From Octadecabacter dasysiphoniae (lineage in GTDB: Bacteria; Pseudomonadota; Alphaproteobacteria; Rhodobacterales; Rhodobacteraceae), in assembly GCF_021532615.1 (NCBI RefSeq), contig NZ_JAKGAQ010000001.1:248001-312000 (forward strand): a DNA stretch of 64,000 nucleotides, read 5' to 3'. How positions within the stretch are numbered: the stretch's first letter is position 1; each line of letters opens with the position of its first letter. Below, piece after piece: positions 19,396 through 28,171 of this stretch. The notes below the pieces were generated by a model. It made no database searches, had not been told where the DNA came from, and saw only the letters and a list, made by a program, of their open reading frames with translations. The translations under genes and the position numbers were made by a program.

Positions 19396-21657
19396 ATGTC
19401 CCGCTTCGCCGCCCCTATTGCAGAACAAATCTGGGACATGAAATATCGCCTGAAAGAGGCGGACGGCACCCCGATTGACGCCACCGTCGAAGATACCTGG
19501 TCCCGCGTGGCGAAATCTCTGGCCTCTGTCGAAAAAGACCCAAAGACGTGGGAGCCGAAGTTTTACGCGGCCCTCGAGGATTTCAAATACCTCCCCGCAG
19601 GGCGGATCACTGCGGGGGCGGGCACGGATCGCAGTGTAACACTGTTCAATTGTTTCGTCATGGGCACGATCCCCGACACGATGTCGGGCATTTTTGATAA
19701 CCTGCGCGAAGCGGCGTTGACGATGCAGCAAGGCGGCGGGATCGGGTATGATTTTTCAACCATTCGTCCCAAAGGTGCGGTTGTACACGGTGTTGCCGCC
19801 GATGCGTCCGGCCCTCTGTCGTTCATGGACGTCTGGGATGCCATGTGCCGTACCATCATGTCGGCCGGATCGCGGCGCGGCGCGATGATGGCCACGATGC
19901 GCTGTGATCACCCCGATGTTGAAGATTTCATTGCAGCCAAATCTGACGCCGCCCGCCTGCGCATGTTCAACATGTCCGTGCTGATCACTGATCCGTTCAT
20001 GGAAGCCGTGAAAGCGGACAAGCCCTGGGATCTGGTCTGGAAGGGCGAGACCGTGCGCACTGTTCAGGCCCGTGATTTGTGGGACCGGATCATGCAGTCG
20101 ACCTATGATTATGCTGAACCGGGTGTAATTTTCATCGACCGTATCAACGAGATGAACAATCTGAATTACGTGGAAACCATTGCTGCCACGAACCCGTGCG
20201 GCGAACAGCCCTTGCCGCCCTATGGCGCGTGTTTGCTCGGCTCAATCAACCTCGCGCGGTTGGTGTCTGACCCCTTTGAAACAACGGCTAAAGTGGATGA
20301 CGCGGACCTAGCCGATCTTGTGGCGACAGCTGTGCGGATGATGGACAACGTGGTTGATGCGTCGCGCTTCCCGTTGGAAGCCCAAGCCAAGGAGGCTGCC
20401 GCGAAACGCCGGATCGGTCTTGGTGTCACGGGTCTGGCGGATGCGTTGCTTATGACAGGTTTGCGTTACGGCTCTGAGGAGGCGGCGCGTCAGACCGAGC
20501 ACTGGATGAAAGCCATCGCGCGCGCCGCGTATCTGGCGTCGGTGGACTTGGCAAAAGAGAAAGGGGCATTCCCCTTATTTGATGCGGACAAGTACCTCGC
20601 GTCCGGCAATATGGTGCAGATGGATGACGATGTGCGCGCAGCGATCCGCGAACACGGCATCCGCAATGCGTTGCTGACATCCGTTGCGCCAACCGGCACC
20701 ATCAGCCTGTATGCAGGCAACGTGTCCAGCGGGATCGAACCTGTGTTTGCCTATGCCTACACCCGCAAGGTTCTGCAAAAGGACGGCAGCCGCACCGAGG
20801 AAGAGGTCGTCGATTACGCCGTCAAAATGTGGCGCGACCTGAAAGGTGATGCGGATCTGCCCGACTATTTCGTCAACGCGCAGACCTTGCCCGCGATGGA
20901 TCACGTGCGCATGCAAGCGGCGGCGCAAAAGTGGGTGGATTCATCCATTTCCAAAACCATCAACGTCCCCGAAGACATCGATTTTCAGTCTTTCAAAGAC
21001 GTCTATATGGAAGCCTGGGACACAGGGTGCAAAGGCTGCACAACCTATCGCCCCAATGACGTAACGGGGTCGGTATTGTCCGTGGCCGAGGATACGAAAC
21101 CCGAGGTGATTGCTGACGAGAACGCAGGCGACGTGATCTATATGACCGAACCGCTTGATCGCCCGGGTGAGTTGACGGGCCAGACCTATAAGGTGAAATG
21201 GCCGGATTCCGAACATGCGATTTACATCACCATCAACGATATTCTGCACCAAGGGCAGCATCGCCCGTTCGAGGTGTTTATCAATTCCAAGAACATGGAA
21301 CACTTCGCATGGACGGTCGCCCTGACGCGGATGATTTCTGCTGTTTTCCGGCGCGGGGGCGATGTGTCGTTCGTGGTTGAGGAGTTGAAAGCCGTGTTCG
21401 ATCCGCGTGGTGGGGCATGGATGCAGGGCAAATACGTGCCGTCCATTTTGGCCGCCATCGGTGGTGTGATCGAAAAACACATGGTGGCGACAGGGTTCCT
21501 CGCGGGGGAGGGCATGGGCCTGAAATCAGACCCGCAGGCGGACATTGTGGCGATGGCGCCCAAAGGCAACGCCTGCCCAAGTTGCGGCCAGTATTCCCTG
21601 CGCATGGTCGAGGGCTGCATGACCTGCGCTGATTGTGGCCACTCAAAGTGTGGCTGA
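19396..21657 (+). CDS. nrdJ: adenosylcobalamin-dependent (class II) ribonucleotide reductase
   Basis: Reduces ribonucleotides to deoxyribonucleotides with a cobalamin-derived radical; 753 aa. Visible are the N-terminal RNR fold (KYLPAGRITAGAG, TLFNCFVMGTI), the active-site loop ATNPCGEQPLPPYGACLLGS with the radical cysteine, APTGTISLYAGNVSSGIEPVF, and a C-terminal Cys-rich zinc-ribbon tail (CPSCGQYSLR, CMTCADCGHSKCG) that serves as the redox shuttle. The chosen ATG follows AAGAGG; an upstream in-frame ATG at 19318 would overlap the LexA box. There is no room for a cobalamin riboswitch in the short leader. Confidence 0.95.
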   Translation: MSRFAAPIAEQIWDMKYRLKEADGTPIDATVEDTWSRVAKSLASVEKDPKTWEPKFYAALEDFKYLPAGRITAGAGTDRSVTLFNCFVMGTIPDTMSGIFDNLREAALTMQQGGGIGYDFSTIRPKGAVVHGVAADASGPLSFMDVWDAMCRTIMSAGSRRGAMMATMRCDHPDVEDFIAAKSDAARLRMFNMSVLITDPFMEAVKADKPWDLVWKGETVRTVQARDLWDRIMQSTYDYAEPGVIFIDRINEMNNLNYVETIAATNPCGEQPLPPYGACLLGSINLARLVSDPFETTAKVDDADLADLVATAVRMMDNVVDASRFPLEAQAKEAAAKRRIGLGVTGLADALLMTGLRYGSEEAARQTEHWMKAIARAAYLASVDLAKEKGAFPLFDADKYLASGNMVQMDDDVRAAIREHGIRNALLTSVAPTGTISLYAGNVSSGIEPVFAYAYTRKVLQKDGSRTEEEVVDYAVKMWRDLKGDADLPDYFVNAQTLPAMDHVRMQAAAQKWVDSSISKTINVPEDIDFQSFKDVYMEAWDTGCKGCTTYRPNDVTGSVLSVAEDTKPEVIADENAGDVIYMTEPLDRPGELTGQTYKVKWPDSEHAIYITINDILHQGQHRPFEVFINSKNMEHFAWTVALTRMISAVFRRGGDVSFVVEELKAVFDPRGGAWMQGKYVPSILAAIGGVIEKHMVATGFLAGEGMGLKSDPQADIVAMAPKGNACPSCGQYSLRMVEGCMTCADCGHSKCG

Positions 21658-21987
21658 TTGGAATTGTTGCAGGTGTGGACCGCGCCGTTCAGAAATTTCC
21701 CCTTAAGGTAGGGTCGAAAATCATGCACCTGCTGCATTGATCGGATGCATCGCAGCATCTGATCAATGGGCTACAAAGTGCTGACAGGAACGGCCCATAC
21801 TGGCGATTTACCCACGGATTGGAAAGCTGCGGTTGGTTCCGGCGTTCCGGACAGTCGCGGTAACCGCAAAATCAGTTGAAGGGTGAGGTCACAGACTGCG
21901 GGACAAAGCGACCATAGCGCTTGATACTCAGGACTATGTTCTTATTTCCATTAGGCAATATTTCCCATTTAACATTGAGGCCGCACA
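21658..21987. other. intergenic region with imperfect 13-bp inverted repeat
   Basis: No convincing gene. Arms at 21736-21748 and 21755-21767 (attgatcggatgc / gcatctgatcaat, one mismatch) form a strong hairpin. A second pair, gcaggtg and cacctgc, flanks the preceding 60 bp. A 37-codon frame at 21766-21879 starts inside the hairpin arm and resembles nothing I know. The bases before 21988 are AT-richer and probably hold the promoter of the next gene. Confidence 0.5.
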
Positions 21988-22380
21988 ATGACGAAAACGA
22001 CCACGGAAATCGGTAAAGAATTATCAGAAGCGCTGAACCCCGGTATGGAAGATGCGCTGGATGCCAGGTACGGGCACCTGCTGCCGGGAATGGCAGAAGG
22101 GGTGGTCGATTTCGCTTATGGTCGCCAATATGCGAGACCAGAACTGCCTTTGCGCGAAAGGTACATCGCAACAATCGCCGCGCTCACCGCTCTTGGTGGG
22201 CAAACAAAGCCTCAACTTAAGGTCAATATTTCAGGTGGCCGAAAAGCAGGCCTATCTCAAAAGGAAATCGCCGAAGTGATCTGGCAGATGTCTTTGTATG
22301 GTGGTTTCCCGTCCGCCATTAACGCGCTGAATGCAGCGCTAGAGGTCTTTGATGAGGAAGAAGCTGTCGCTGGTTCTTGA
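21988..22380 (+). CDS. carboxymuconolactone decarboxylase family protein
   Basis: A 130-aa AhpD-fold protein of the CMD (PF02627) family. The core reads RERYIATIAALTALGGQTKPQ, then GLSQKEIAEVIWQMSLYGGFPSAINALNAA, which is the family's standard helical repeat ending. I see no CxxC peroxidase motif, so it resembles the 4-carboxymuconolactone decarboxylase branch rather than AhpD. No aromatic-degradation genes are nearby, so substrate is open. Confidence 0.85.
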   Translation: MTKTTTEIGKELSEALNPGMEDALDARYGHLLPGMAEGVVDFAYGRQYARPELPLRERYIATIAALTALGGQTKPQLKVNISGGRKAGLSQKEIAEVIWQMSLYGGFPSAINALNAALEVFDEEEAVAGS

Positions 22381-22412
22381 GCGATAGTAGCCGTTTGGGC
22401 CAGACTAAATGA

Positions 22413-22589
22413 ATGATTGCGCAACTCAGGTCAACGTCAGCTATTGCTCCTGCAATGTTCCTCTATCAGATTGCGAACAAGCTAAGATCAACACGACCCA
22501 CCCCAAACGCTCATGGCAAGATCAAGGCCATTGACCACGCACTTCACAGCGAGAATGAGCAGACCGCCAAGATGGAAAGGTCCGAGTAA
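22413..22589 (+). CDS. possible small ORF (58 aa)
   Basis: An ATG frame of 58 codons beginning MIAQLRSTSAIAPAMFLYQI and ending HSENEQTAKMERSE, closing 3 bp before the next gene's ATG. The second half is charged and looks like a soluble helix. The first start has no clear ribosome site, and I recognise no family. It could be a real leader or regulator gene, or a remnant. Confidence 0.25.
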   Translation: MIAQLRSTSAIAPAMFLYQIANKLRSTRPTPNAHGKIKAIDHALHSENEQTAKMERSE

Positions 22590-22592
22590 GTC

Positions 22593-23384
22593 ATGAAGAC
22601 GGATGCTTTTCGAACATCTAGGCATTGGGGCGCTGTGTGTCTTTTTGTTGCGCTCCTCGGGGCTTGCGATCCGGCAGACACTGGCCAGTCTTCCGCCGAC
22701 GTACTGGTACGCAATTTTAGCGAGATTGCATTGTCCAATGAATACGATGACGGGTTCTCGGGGCGGGGTGGGGTCAGCCCTTTGCGACGCTGGGAAGATC
22801 CTGTGCGTTTTCAGATTGTTTTTGGCGCCGGTGTCTTGCCTGCACAGCGTGCAAAGGATGCTCTTAGCGTTTCACAATACGCGGATCGCCTTCGCCAAGT
22901 AACAGGGCATCCTGTGTCTACCAGCGGATCCCCAAATTTCATCGTCGTCATCGCAAGCGAGGGTGATCGCGCTGCAGCCCTTCAAGAAGCCGCATTGCGA
23001 GTGCCAAGCATTGCAGGGCCGCCTTTGGCCATTCTAAACGGTTTGGACCGCGATACTTTTTGTGCCGTTGCTGCCTATGCTACGGAGAATGGTGGCACTC
23101 GTTACACAGCGGCGGTGGCTGTGATCCGCGCCGAACATGACGATCTGCGACGTCTGTCCTGCATCCACGAAGAACTGGCCCAAGGTTTAGGCCTGCCCAA
23201 CGACAGCCGCAGGACCCGCCCGTCAATTTTCAATGATGATGACGAGTTTTCATTCCTGACAGATCATGACGAACTGCTTTTGCGAATATTGTATGACCCA
23301 CGTTTAAGCGCCGGCATGACATCAGACACCGCGCTACCCATTGCACGTGTCATCGCACAGGAGTTGATCGGCGAGGTGCCGTAA
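22593..23384 (+). CDS. DUF2927 domain lipoprotein
   Basis: Exported protein of 263 aa with signal WGAVCLFVALLGACDPAD ending in a lipobox (LGAC), then a DUF2927 domain. Typical family stretches are SCIHEELAQGLGLPNDSRRT, RPSIFNDDDEFSFLT and HDELLLRILYDPRLSAGM near the C-terminus. The HEELAQ helix resembles a zincin-like HExxx segment, but a full HExxH is absent. It is isolated ahead of the exopolysaccharide-type locus; function unknown. Confidence 0.85.
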   Translation: MKTDAFRTSRHWGAVCLFVALLGACDPADTGQSSADVLVRNFSEIALSNEYDDGFSGRGGVSPLRRWEDPVRFQIVFGAGVLPAQRAKDALSVSQYADRLRQVTGHPVSTSGSPNFIVVIASEGDRAAALQEAALRVPSIAGPPLAILNGLDRDTFCAVAAYATENGGTRYTAAVAVIRAEHDDLRRLSCIHEELAQGLGLPNDSRRTRPSIFNDDDEFSFLTDHDELLLRILYDPRLSAGMTSDTALPIARVIAQELIGEVP

Positions 23385-23426
23385 GGCCAGTGTGGGGCAG
23401 CGGGTTCAGATTTGAAGCCCGCCCGA

Positions 23427-23981
23427 CTAGTTAATTCGACGCGTCGTGACGCCCGCAATCGCGCCGAACTGCTCAGACACCTTGAGCGGAAACCACGTTT
23501 GCTGAATGTTCTCAAAGCCGGGTAAACTTGCGATCAGGCTGGAGGTGCTGCGCGCACATAATCCGCCGGGCACTTCGCCATGGGCCTTTGCCGCACGGAG
23601 CAAAGCATTGGCCATTTCTGCCGAAATATCAATGGATTGCACCAGCAGGTGCGAGTCAAAATCCGCGCGCGTGTGATAGGCGGTGTACTGAGCGGCCACC
23701 TGCGGTGTTATGCCGAAAAGAACATCATGCTGTTCTGGCGCAAGGTCGCTGCTGAATGTGCCGGCAGGGTCAAAAATGACCCGTTCTTCACCGTTGATCA
23801 TCAGCGCGCTGTGTGACCCATATCCGGTCTGATTGCTGACCATTGTGAATAGGGTCAGGCGGTTTGGGCCGTCGTACCTAAAAGACGCGCTTGCAACAGC
23901 GTCGCCCGGTGCAAAGACCGAAGGTGGGCTACAGGCGCTAAATGCCAAAAACGCACAGGCCGCTAAAATCCAGCTTCGCAT
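23427..23981 (-). CDS. lipoprotein with possible permuted papain-like (NlpC/P60-type) motif
   Basis: A 184-aa exported protein: MRSWILAACAFLAFSACSPP ends in a lipobox (FSAC). The mature part carries GYGSHSALMINGEERVIFDP, and about 85 residues later GGLCARSTSSLIASLPGF. A His in an early strand and a Cys at the start of a later helix is the order seen in circularly permuted NlpC/P60 and LRAT-like enzymes. That assignment is inference from motif order only; no close family is certain. It runs opposite to its neighbours and diverges from the yjbH-like gene. Confidence 0.6.
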   Translation of the reverse strand: MRSWILAACAFLAFSACSPPSVFAPGDAVASASFRYDGPNRLTLFTMVSNQTGYGSHSALMINGEERVIFDPAGTFSSDLAPEQHDVLFGITPQVAAQYTAYHTRADFDSHLLVQSIDISAEMANALLRAAKAHGEVPGGLCARSTSSLIASLPGFENIQQTWFPLKVSEQFGAIAGVTTRRIN

Positions 23982-24136
23982 ATAAAAACCTCCTGGTCGC
24001 TATTCTTGCTCGAAATGTCTTAAGTACCCTCAAGCAACAGTCAGACAGACAAAGCATTGATCGAGGTAAGTTTTTTCACGTGGCGCACGAGAACGTGCCA
24101 GACAGTCAAGTGATACAGAACAGGTAAAGAATCAAC

Positions 24137-26359
24137 ATGGCAACGGACTTCGACCAATCGGGCCACGATGTGGGCTTTGAGAATGAAAGCTGCGGTGTTG
24201 AATACAATGCGGCGGACCGCACGGTTGTAGGCGGACCCACCAGCAAATGGTTGGCGCAAATACTGTCCGTTGTCAGCGTGTTAACTGCGACGGCCGCGCC
24301 GCTTTATGCAGAGCAAAGCTATACCTATTCGCTAAACGGCGCCCCAGGGTTGATCGACATGCCGACCGCCCAAAGCGCAGTAGATGCCGAATTGGCAGCA
24401 ACAGTTTCATATTTTGCCGGATCGACGCGCAACACGCTGAGTTTTCAAGTGAACCCGCGCCTGTCGGGAAGTCTACGCTATTCGCGGATCGCCAATTTCA
24501 ACAGCATGGGCGGCGACACCTATGATCGCTCATTCGATCTGCGTTACCGTTTCCTGGACGAAGGGACATATCTTCCATCGGTTGCCGTTGGGCTTAGTGA
24601 TGTGCTGGGAACTGGGTTTTATGCGTCTGAATACCTTGTGGCGACGAAAAATGTTACGCCGCGGCTGGCCTTTACAGCGGGTCTCGGCTGGGGGCGATTG
24701 GGGTCTTACAATGGAATTGAAAACCCTTTGGGGGCGATTGACGACGGGTTCTTAACACGTCCCAGATCAGGGGCGGTCAATGGTGGGCAGCTTGAGTTTG
24801 GCCGATGGTTTCGCGGCGACATGGCCGCTTTTGGTGGTGTTGAGTGGCAAGCGACTGATCAACTGACACTGAAAGCAGAATATTCGTCGGACGCATATAC
24901 GGTTGAGACCGACGCGATCCGAAACTTGTTTGAACGTAACACGCCTCTCAATTTCGGATTAACCTATAGGTTTGACAACGGGGTTTTGGCGCAAGCCCAG
25001 ATCCTGCATGGCTCAGAGATCGGGGTGGGGCTGACGTATACGTTTAACCCCCGCACTGCTGCGATCAATGGATCAGGTGGCAGTGCCCCGACCCCTGTTG
25101 TTGTCCGCGCGCCGGGGGCAGCGGCCGATCTGGGTTGGACAACTCAGCCAGCAGGGCCTGCGATTTTGCGCGATAATGTTCAGACATTGCTTGCCGCAGA
25201 AGGCATGTCCGTTGAGGCGTTTGAATTACAGCCACGCGAAGTCATCCTGTATGTGCGCAACAATCGCTATATTGCGCGCGCCGAAGCAATCGGGCGCGCT
25301 GCGCGTATCCTAAGCGCCACGATGCCTGCATCCGTTGAGACCTTTCGCATCGTGCCGATGGTTGGCGGCCTCGCGACGTCACAAGTCACGTTGCAGCGCA
25401 GTGACCTCGAAGCGCTTGAATATCATCCCGACAATGTCGAACTCAGCTATGCTTTGGCGGATATCAGCGACGCCACCCCGCCGGGCGCATCAGCGTTATA
25501 TCCTGACGGGCTTTATCCCGATTTCAGCTGGGACTTTGGCCCCCATCTCGGTGCCGGTTTCTTTGATCCTGATAGCCCGCTTCGGGCGGATCTGAGCGCG
25601 GAACTCAATTTTTCCTACGATATCGCGCCAGGGCTTCATCTGGATGGAACGGTCCGTCAAAAATTGATCGGAAATATCGGTGGAAACGACCAACAAAGAC
25701 CAACGACGCTGCCACGGGTGCGATCAGATGGCCCGGCATACGCAAGCACAGGTGGCCCGAGCATCAACGTACTGACCCTTACCTATCGCGACAGGATTGG
25801 AGAGAACCTTTATGGTCGTGTGACGGCTGGATACCTCGAAGACATGTACGGCGGTGTTTCGGCTGAGATTTTATGGAAGCCGGTCGCCAGCCCGTTTGCA
25901 GTTGGAATAGAGGCAAATATCGTCCAACAGCGCGATTTTGATCAATTGTTCGGCTTTCGCGACTATGACGTCGCGACCGGGCATATTTCGGGCTATTGGA
26001 ATATGGGCAACGGGTTTCACAGCCAGTTGGACGTCGGGCGGTATCTGGCCGGGGATTGGGGTGCGACAGTGTCTGTCGACCGCATATTTGCCAATGGCTG
26101 GCGCGTTGGGGCCTATGCCACAAAAACAAACATCTCCGTTGAGGAATTTGGCGAAGGGGCGTTCGACAAGGGCCTGCGATTAACAATTCCGCTGGAAAGC
26201 ATTCTGGGCACGCCGAGCACGGCCACCAATTCGATTGTTTTGCAATCATTGGCGCAAGATGGCGGGGCGCGGGTCAATGTCAGCAATCGGCTTTATGAAA
26301 CCATACGCAGCTATCATGATCCCGAATTGCAAGAGACATGGGGAAGGTTCTGGCGATGA
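24137..26359 (+). CDS. yjbH: YjbH-like exopolysaccharide outer-membrane protein
   Basis: A 740-aa outer-membrane beta-barrel protein of the YjbH/GfcD family linked to exopolysaccharide production. After a hydrophobic export segment (about residues 40-58, ending APLYAEQ) comes the YjbH start SYTYSLNGAPGLIDMPTAQS, with alternating strand patterns to the C-terminus, which ends in aromatic WGRFWR. The N-region before the export segment is unusually long, about 35 residues, so translation may start later, but no better start codon with a ribosome site is obvious. AGGTAAAG precedes the chosen ATG. It overlaps the yjbF-like gene by 4 bp. Confidence 0.85.
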   Translation: MATDFDQSGHDVGFENESCGVEYNAADRTVVGGPTSKWLAQILSVVSVLTATAAPLYAEQSYTYSLNGAPGLIDMPTAQSAVDAELAATVSYFAGSTRNTLSFQVNPRLSGSLRYSRIANFNSMGGDTYDRSFDLRYRFLDEGTYLPSVAVGLSDVLGTGFYASEYLVATKNVTPRLAFTAGLGWGRLGSYNGIENPLGAIDDGFLTRPRSGAVNGGQLEFGRWFRGDMAAFGGVEWQATDQLTLKAEYSSDAYTVETDAIRNLFERNTPLNFGLTYRFDNGVLAQAQILHGSEIGVGLTYTFNPRTAAINGSGGSAPTPVVVRAPGAAADLGWTTQPAGPAILRDNVQTLLAAEGMSVEAFELQPREVILYVRNNRYIARAEAIGRAARILSATMPASVETFRIVPMVGGLATSQVTLQRSDLEALEYHPDNVELSYALADISDATPPGASALYPDGLYPDFSWDFGPHLGAGFFDPDSPLRADLSAELNFSYDIAPGLHLDGTVRQKLIGNIGGNDQQRPTTLPRVRSDGPAYASTGGPSINVLTLTYRDRIGENLYGRVTAGYLEDMYGGVSAEILWKPVASPFAVGIEANIVQQRDFDQLFGFRDYDVATGHISGYWNMGNGFHSQLDVGRYLAGDWGATVSVDRIFANGWRVGAYATKTNISVEEFGEGAFDKGLRLTIPLESILGTPSTATNSIVLQSLAQDGGARVNVSNRLYETIRSYHDPELQETWGRFWR

Positions 26360-26994
26360 AATATAACGCAATGACAGTGGGTCTGACTGCTCTGCTGGTG
26401 CTTGGTGGTTGTGGCCAAACGGAAGACACGGTTTCCGGCATCGCGCTTAGCCGACTTCAGGCCATCGGGAAACCCGCCCCTGTCCGACTAAGTTATGAAG
26501 CCACCCGTGCGCAGGTCACGCCCGAGTTGCTCGAACAAATTGGCATTCCTGTGATCATCGCACATCTCGAAAGCCTCGGTGGTACTACACTGATGGCCGA
26601 ACGCGCCCGCAATGGCGCGGTTACGACTTTCATGTCGGATCAACGGATCAGCATCAGCTTCAACCAAGGTGTCATTGTGGCCACCCGTGGTCTGGGCAAT
26701 GACCTGATGAGCGCGAATGTAACGGAGGTCGTCGCGTCACTAGACGATGCGCGATCAGGCACCGCCGCGACCCGCATTCATACCTATCTGGACGGCGAAA
26801 ACCAGACACAGACCCGCCAATTTAATTGCAGCTACAACCCTGATCCTGAAGGGAAAATCATCGAAGCCTGTCGCGACGGCGATGTGACCTTTGAAAACCA
26901 ATACTGGCGCGATCAGGCCGGTGTTCCGGTGGCGTCACGTCAATGGATCGGGCCACAGCTTGGATATCTGATTGTCGAACATTTGCAGAACTAA
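26356..26994 (+). CDS. yjbF: YjbF-like (GfcB family) lipoprotein
   Basis: Lipoprotein of 212 aa; MTVGLTALLVLGGCGQTED gives a lipobox (LGGC). The mature part fits the YjbF/GfcB family: ISISFNQGVIVATRGLGNDLMSA and ARSGTAATRIHTYLDGENQ, then an RQFNCSYNPD segment with a paired Cys later (EACRDGDVTF). I chose the ATG at 26356, whose ATGA overlaps the yjbH stop. In known loci yjbF precedes yjbH; here the order is reversed. Confidence 0.85.
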   Translation: MKYNAMTVGLTALLVLGGCGQTEDTVSGIALSRLQAIGKPAPVRLSYEATRAQVTPELLEQIGIPVIIAHLESLGGTTLMAERARNGAVTTFMSDQRISISFNQGVIVATRGLGNDLMSANVTEVVASLDDARSGTAATRIHTYLDGENQTQTRQFNCSYNPDPEGKIIEACRDGDVTFENQYWRDQAGVPVASRQWIGPQLGYLIVEHLQN

Positions 26995-27084
26995 GGCACG
27001 GAATAGACCGTTAAGTTTTTAATCATGACATACTGATTTTTTTCGTATACGGTCGATTAATTGAAAATTTTGGGGAACCCTCAC

Positions 27085-27306
27085 ATGAAGCGCATTACAA
27101 CTTTGATTATTGCCGCCACACTGGCAACAGCGACAAGCGTATCGGCACAAAACGCCGGAACATCCAACGAAATCACACCGATCGAAGAGCCAGTTGTTGT
27201 GTTCTCTTCTGCTGGTCCAGCACTTGGTCTGACACCGGGCCTCATCGCTGCGGGCATCGCGATTACGGTCATTGGCATCGCTGCATCTTCAAGCAACGGC
27301 ACCTAA
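27085..27306 (+). CDS. YjbE-like small exported protein
   Basis: A 73-aa protein with signal MKRITTLIIAATLATATSVSA cut before QNAG, a short acidic linker, and a C-terminal hydrophobic glycine/alanine-rich helix ending in SSSNGT. Size, signal and hydrophobic tail resemble YjbE/GfcA proteins found with YjbF and YjbH. A TTG 24 bp upstream is in frame, but the ATG gives a normal signal peptide. AT-rich spacer 26995-27084 likely holds its own promoter, and a good terminator follows. Confidence 0.65.
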   Translation: MKRITTLIIAATLATATSVSAQNAGTSNEITPIEEPVVVFSSAGPALGLTPGLIAAGIAITVIGIAASSSNGT

Positions 27307-27352
27307 GCATACAGTCTTAGCATCGCGTTGATGTTGAGGCATGAATTGAGAA

Positions 27353-27381
27353 AGGCGGGCTTTAACAGTCCGCCTTTTTTT
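27353..27381 (+). terminator. rho-independent terminator after the yjbE-like gene
   Basis: A GC stem AGGCGG / CCGCCT with a short loop is followed by a run of seven T at 27375-27381, about 50 bp after the stop. It closes the yjbH-yjbF-yjbE-like unit. Confidence 0.85.
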
Positions 27382-27751
27382 GTGGGCTGAACCTGTGCGC
27401 ATTTCCAGTACGTGCGGCCTTAAGACAGGGGCTCTCTATTGCGATCGTTTTGTTCACAGTTGCTCGACATGTCCCGATCCGTGCTTGGATTGAAAACCAG
27501 ATGCGCCCGAAGTGGCCTTGCGGCGGGCGGTTTCGGGCATCTGGTTTCGAAAAGTTTTCTGAAATTTGCACCGGACATTCGTTGCGAAAGTCATGGGCGT
27601 CTGCCCTCGGCTGGTGACGTCCCGCCAAATCCGAATTTGCCAAGCTTACGGGATTGTAAGGTTGGCGATCATCGCTCGTAAGGTTGGGGCCCTATTTCTG
27701 TTTTATCGGATGGCGCAATGGCACTCCCTAACATGAAAACGGAGAAACGAC
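27382..27751. other. intergenic region with long inverted repeat and promoter repeats
   Basis: Open frames here look spurious. It contains an inverted repeat with perfect 11-bp arms, AAACCAGATGC (27494-27504) and GCATCTGGTTT (27537-27547), around a 32-bp GC-rich loop. Beyond that is the promoter region of the PepSY gene with the paired direct repeats described separately. Confidence 0.6.
27645..27687 (+). promoter_or_regulatory. candidate response-regulator site: GTAAGGTTGG direct repeats
   Basis: The 10-mer GTAAGGTTGG occurs at 27656-27665 and again at 27678-27687, exactly 22 bp (two helical turns) apart. CTTAC at 27645-27649 forms an inverted half with the first copy. OmpR/PhoB-type regulators bind direct repeats in this way, and such a regulator is encoded 500 bp downstream. 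Autoregulation of this locus is inferred. Confidence 0.5.
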
Positions 27752-28081
27752 ATGAACACGAAACTGATTGCAGGCGGCACTTTGACAGGTCTGGTTTTGG
27801 CAGGTGGATTTGCCGGGTTGGTCTCGGCTCAGTCGGTGGCGAACGCGACCGGTCTGACTGAAGAACAGGTGATCGAGATTGCCCTGATGGAAGTGCCGGG
27901 CGAGGTGACTGAGGTTGAGCTGGAGCGTCGCCGGGGCGAGCAGGTGTATGAAGTCGAGCTCCTCAGCCAGGACGGCGTTGAAATGGAGGTTAGGATTGCC
28001 GCTGAGACGGGCGAAATCCTGAAAGTCCAAGCTGAAGGCGAAGATTGCGACAGTGACCACGACGACGACGACGAAGCATAA
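27752..28081 (+). CDS. PepSY domain protein
   Basis: Exported protein of 109 aa; the signal MNTKLIAGGTLTGLVLAGGF ends near SAQS, and a single PepSY domain follows (GLTEEQVIEIALMEVPGEV, then YEVELLSQDGVEMEVRIAAETGEILKV with the characteristic DGxExxVxxxxxGxIL pattern). The tail is strongly acidic (DCDSDHDDDDEA) and could bind metal. GGAG precedes the ATG by 8 bp. PepSY proteins beside two-component systems often act as sensors or inhibitors in the envelope; that role is inferred. Confidence 0.9.
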   Translation: MNTKLIAGGTLTGLVLAGGFAGLVSAQSVANATGLTEEQVIEIALMEVPGEVTEVELERRRGEQVYEVELLSQDGVEMEVRIAAETGEILKVQAEGEDCDSDHDDDDEA

Positions 28082-28171
28082 CTGAAAACAATTTTCGTCG
28101 ATCACCAAAGCGCGATAGGCTGCCAGAAACGGCGGCCTGTCGCAATTTCACTTTCGCCCCCAAGGACCACA

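Noticed and set aside
27362..27681. Two open frames (80 and 93 codons) on opposite strands
   Set aside because: They overlap each other and the long inverted repeat, lack ribosome sites, and have no protein-like pattern.
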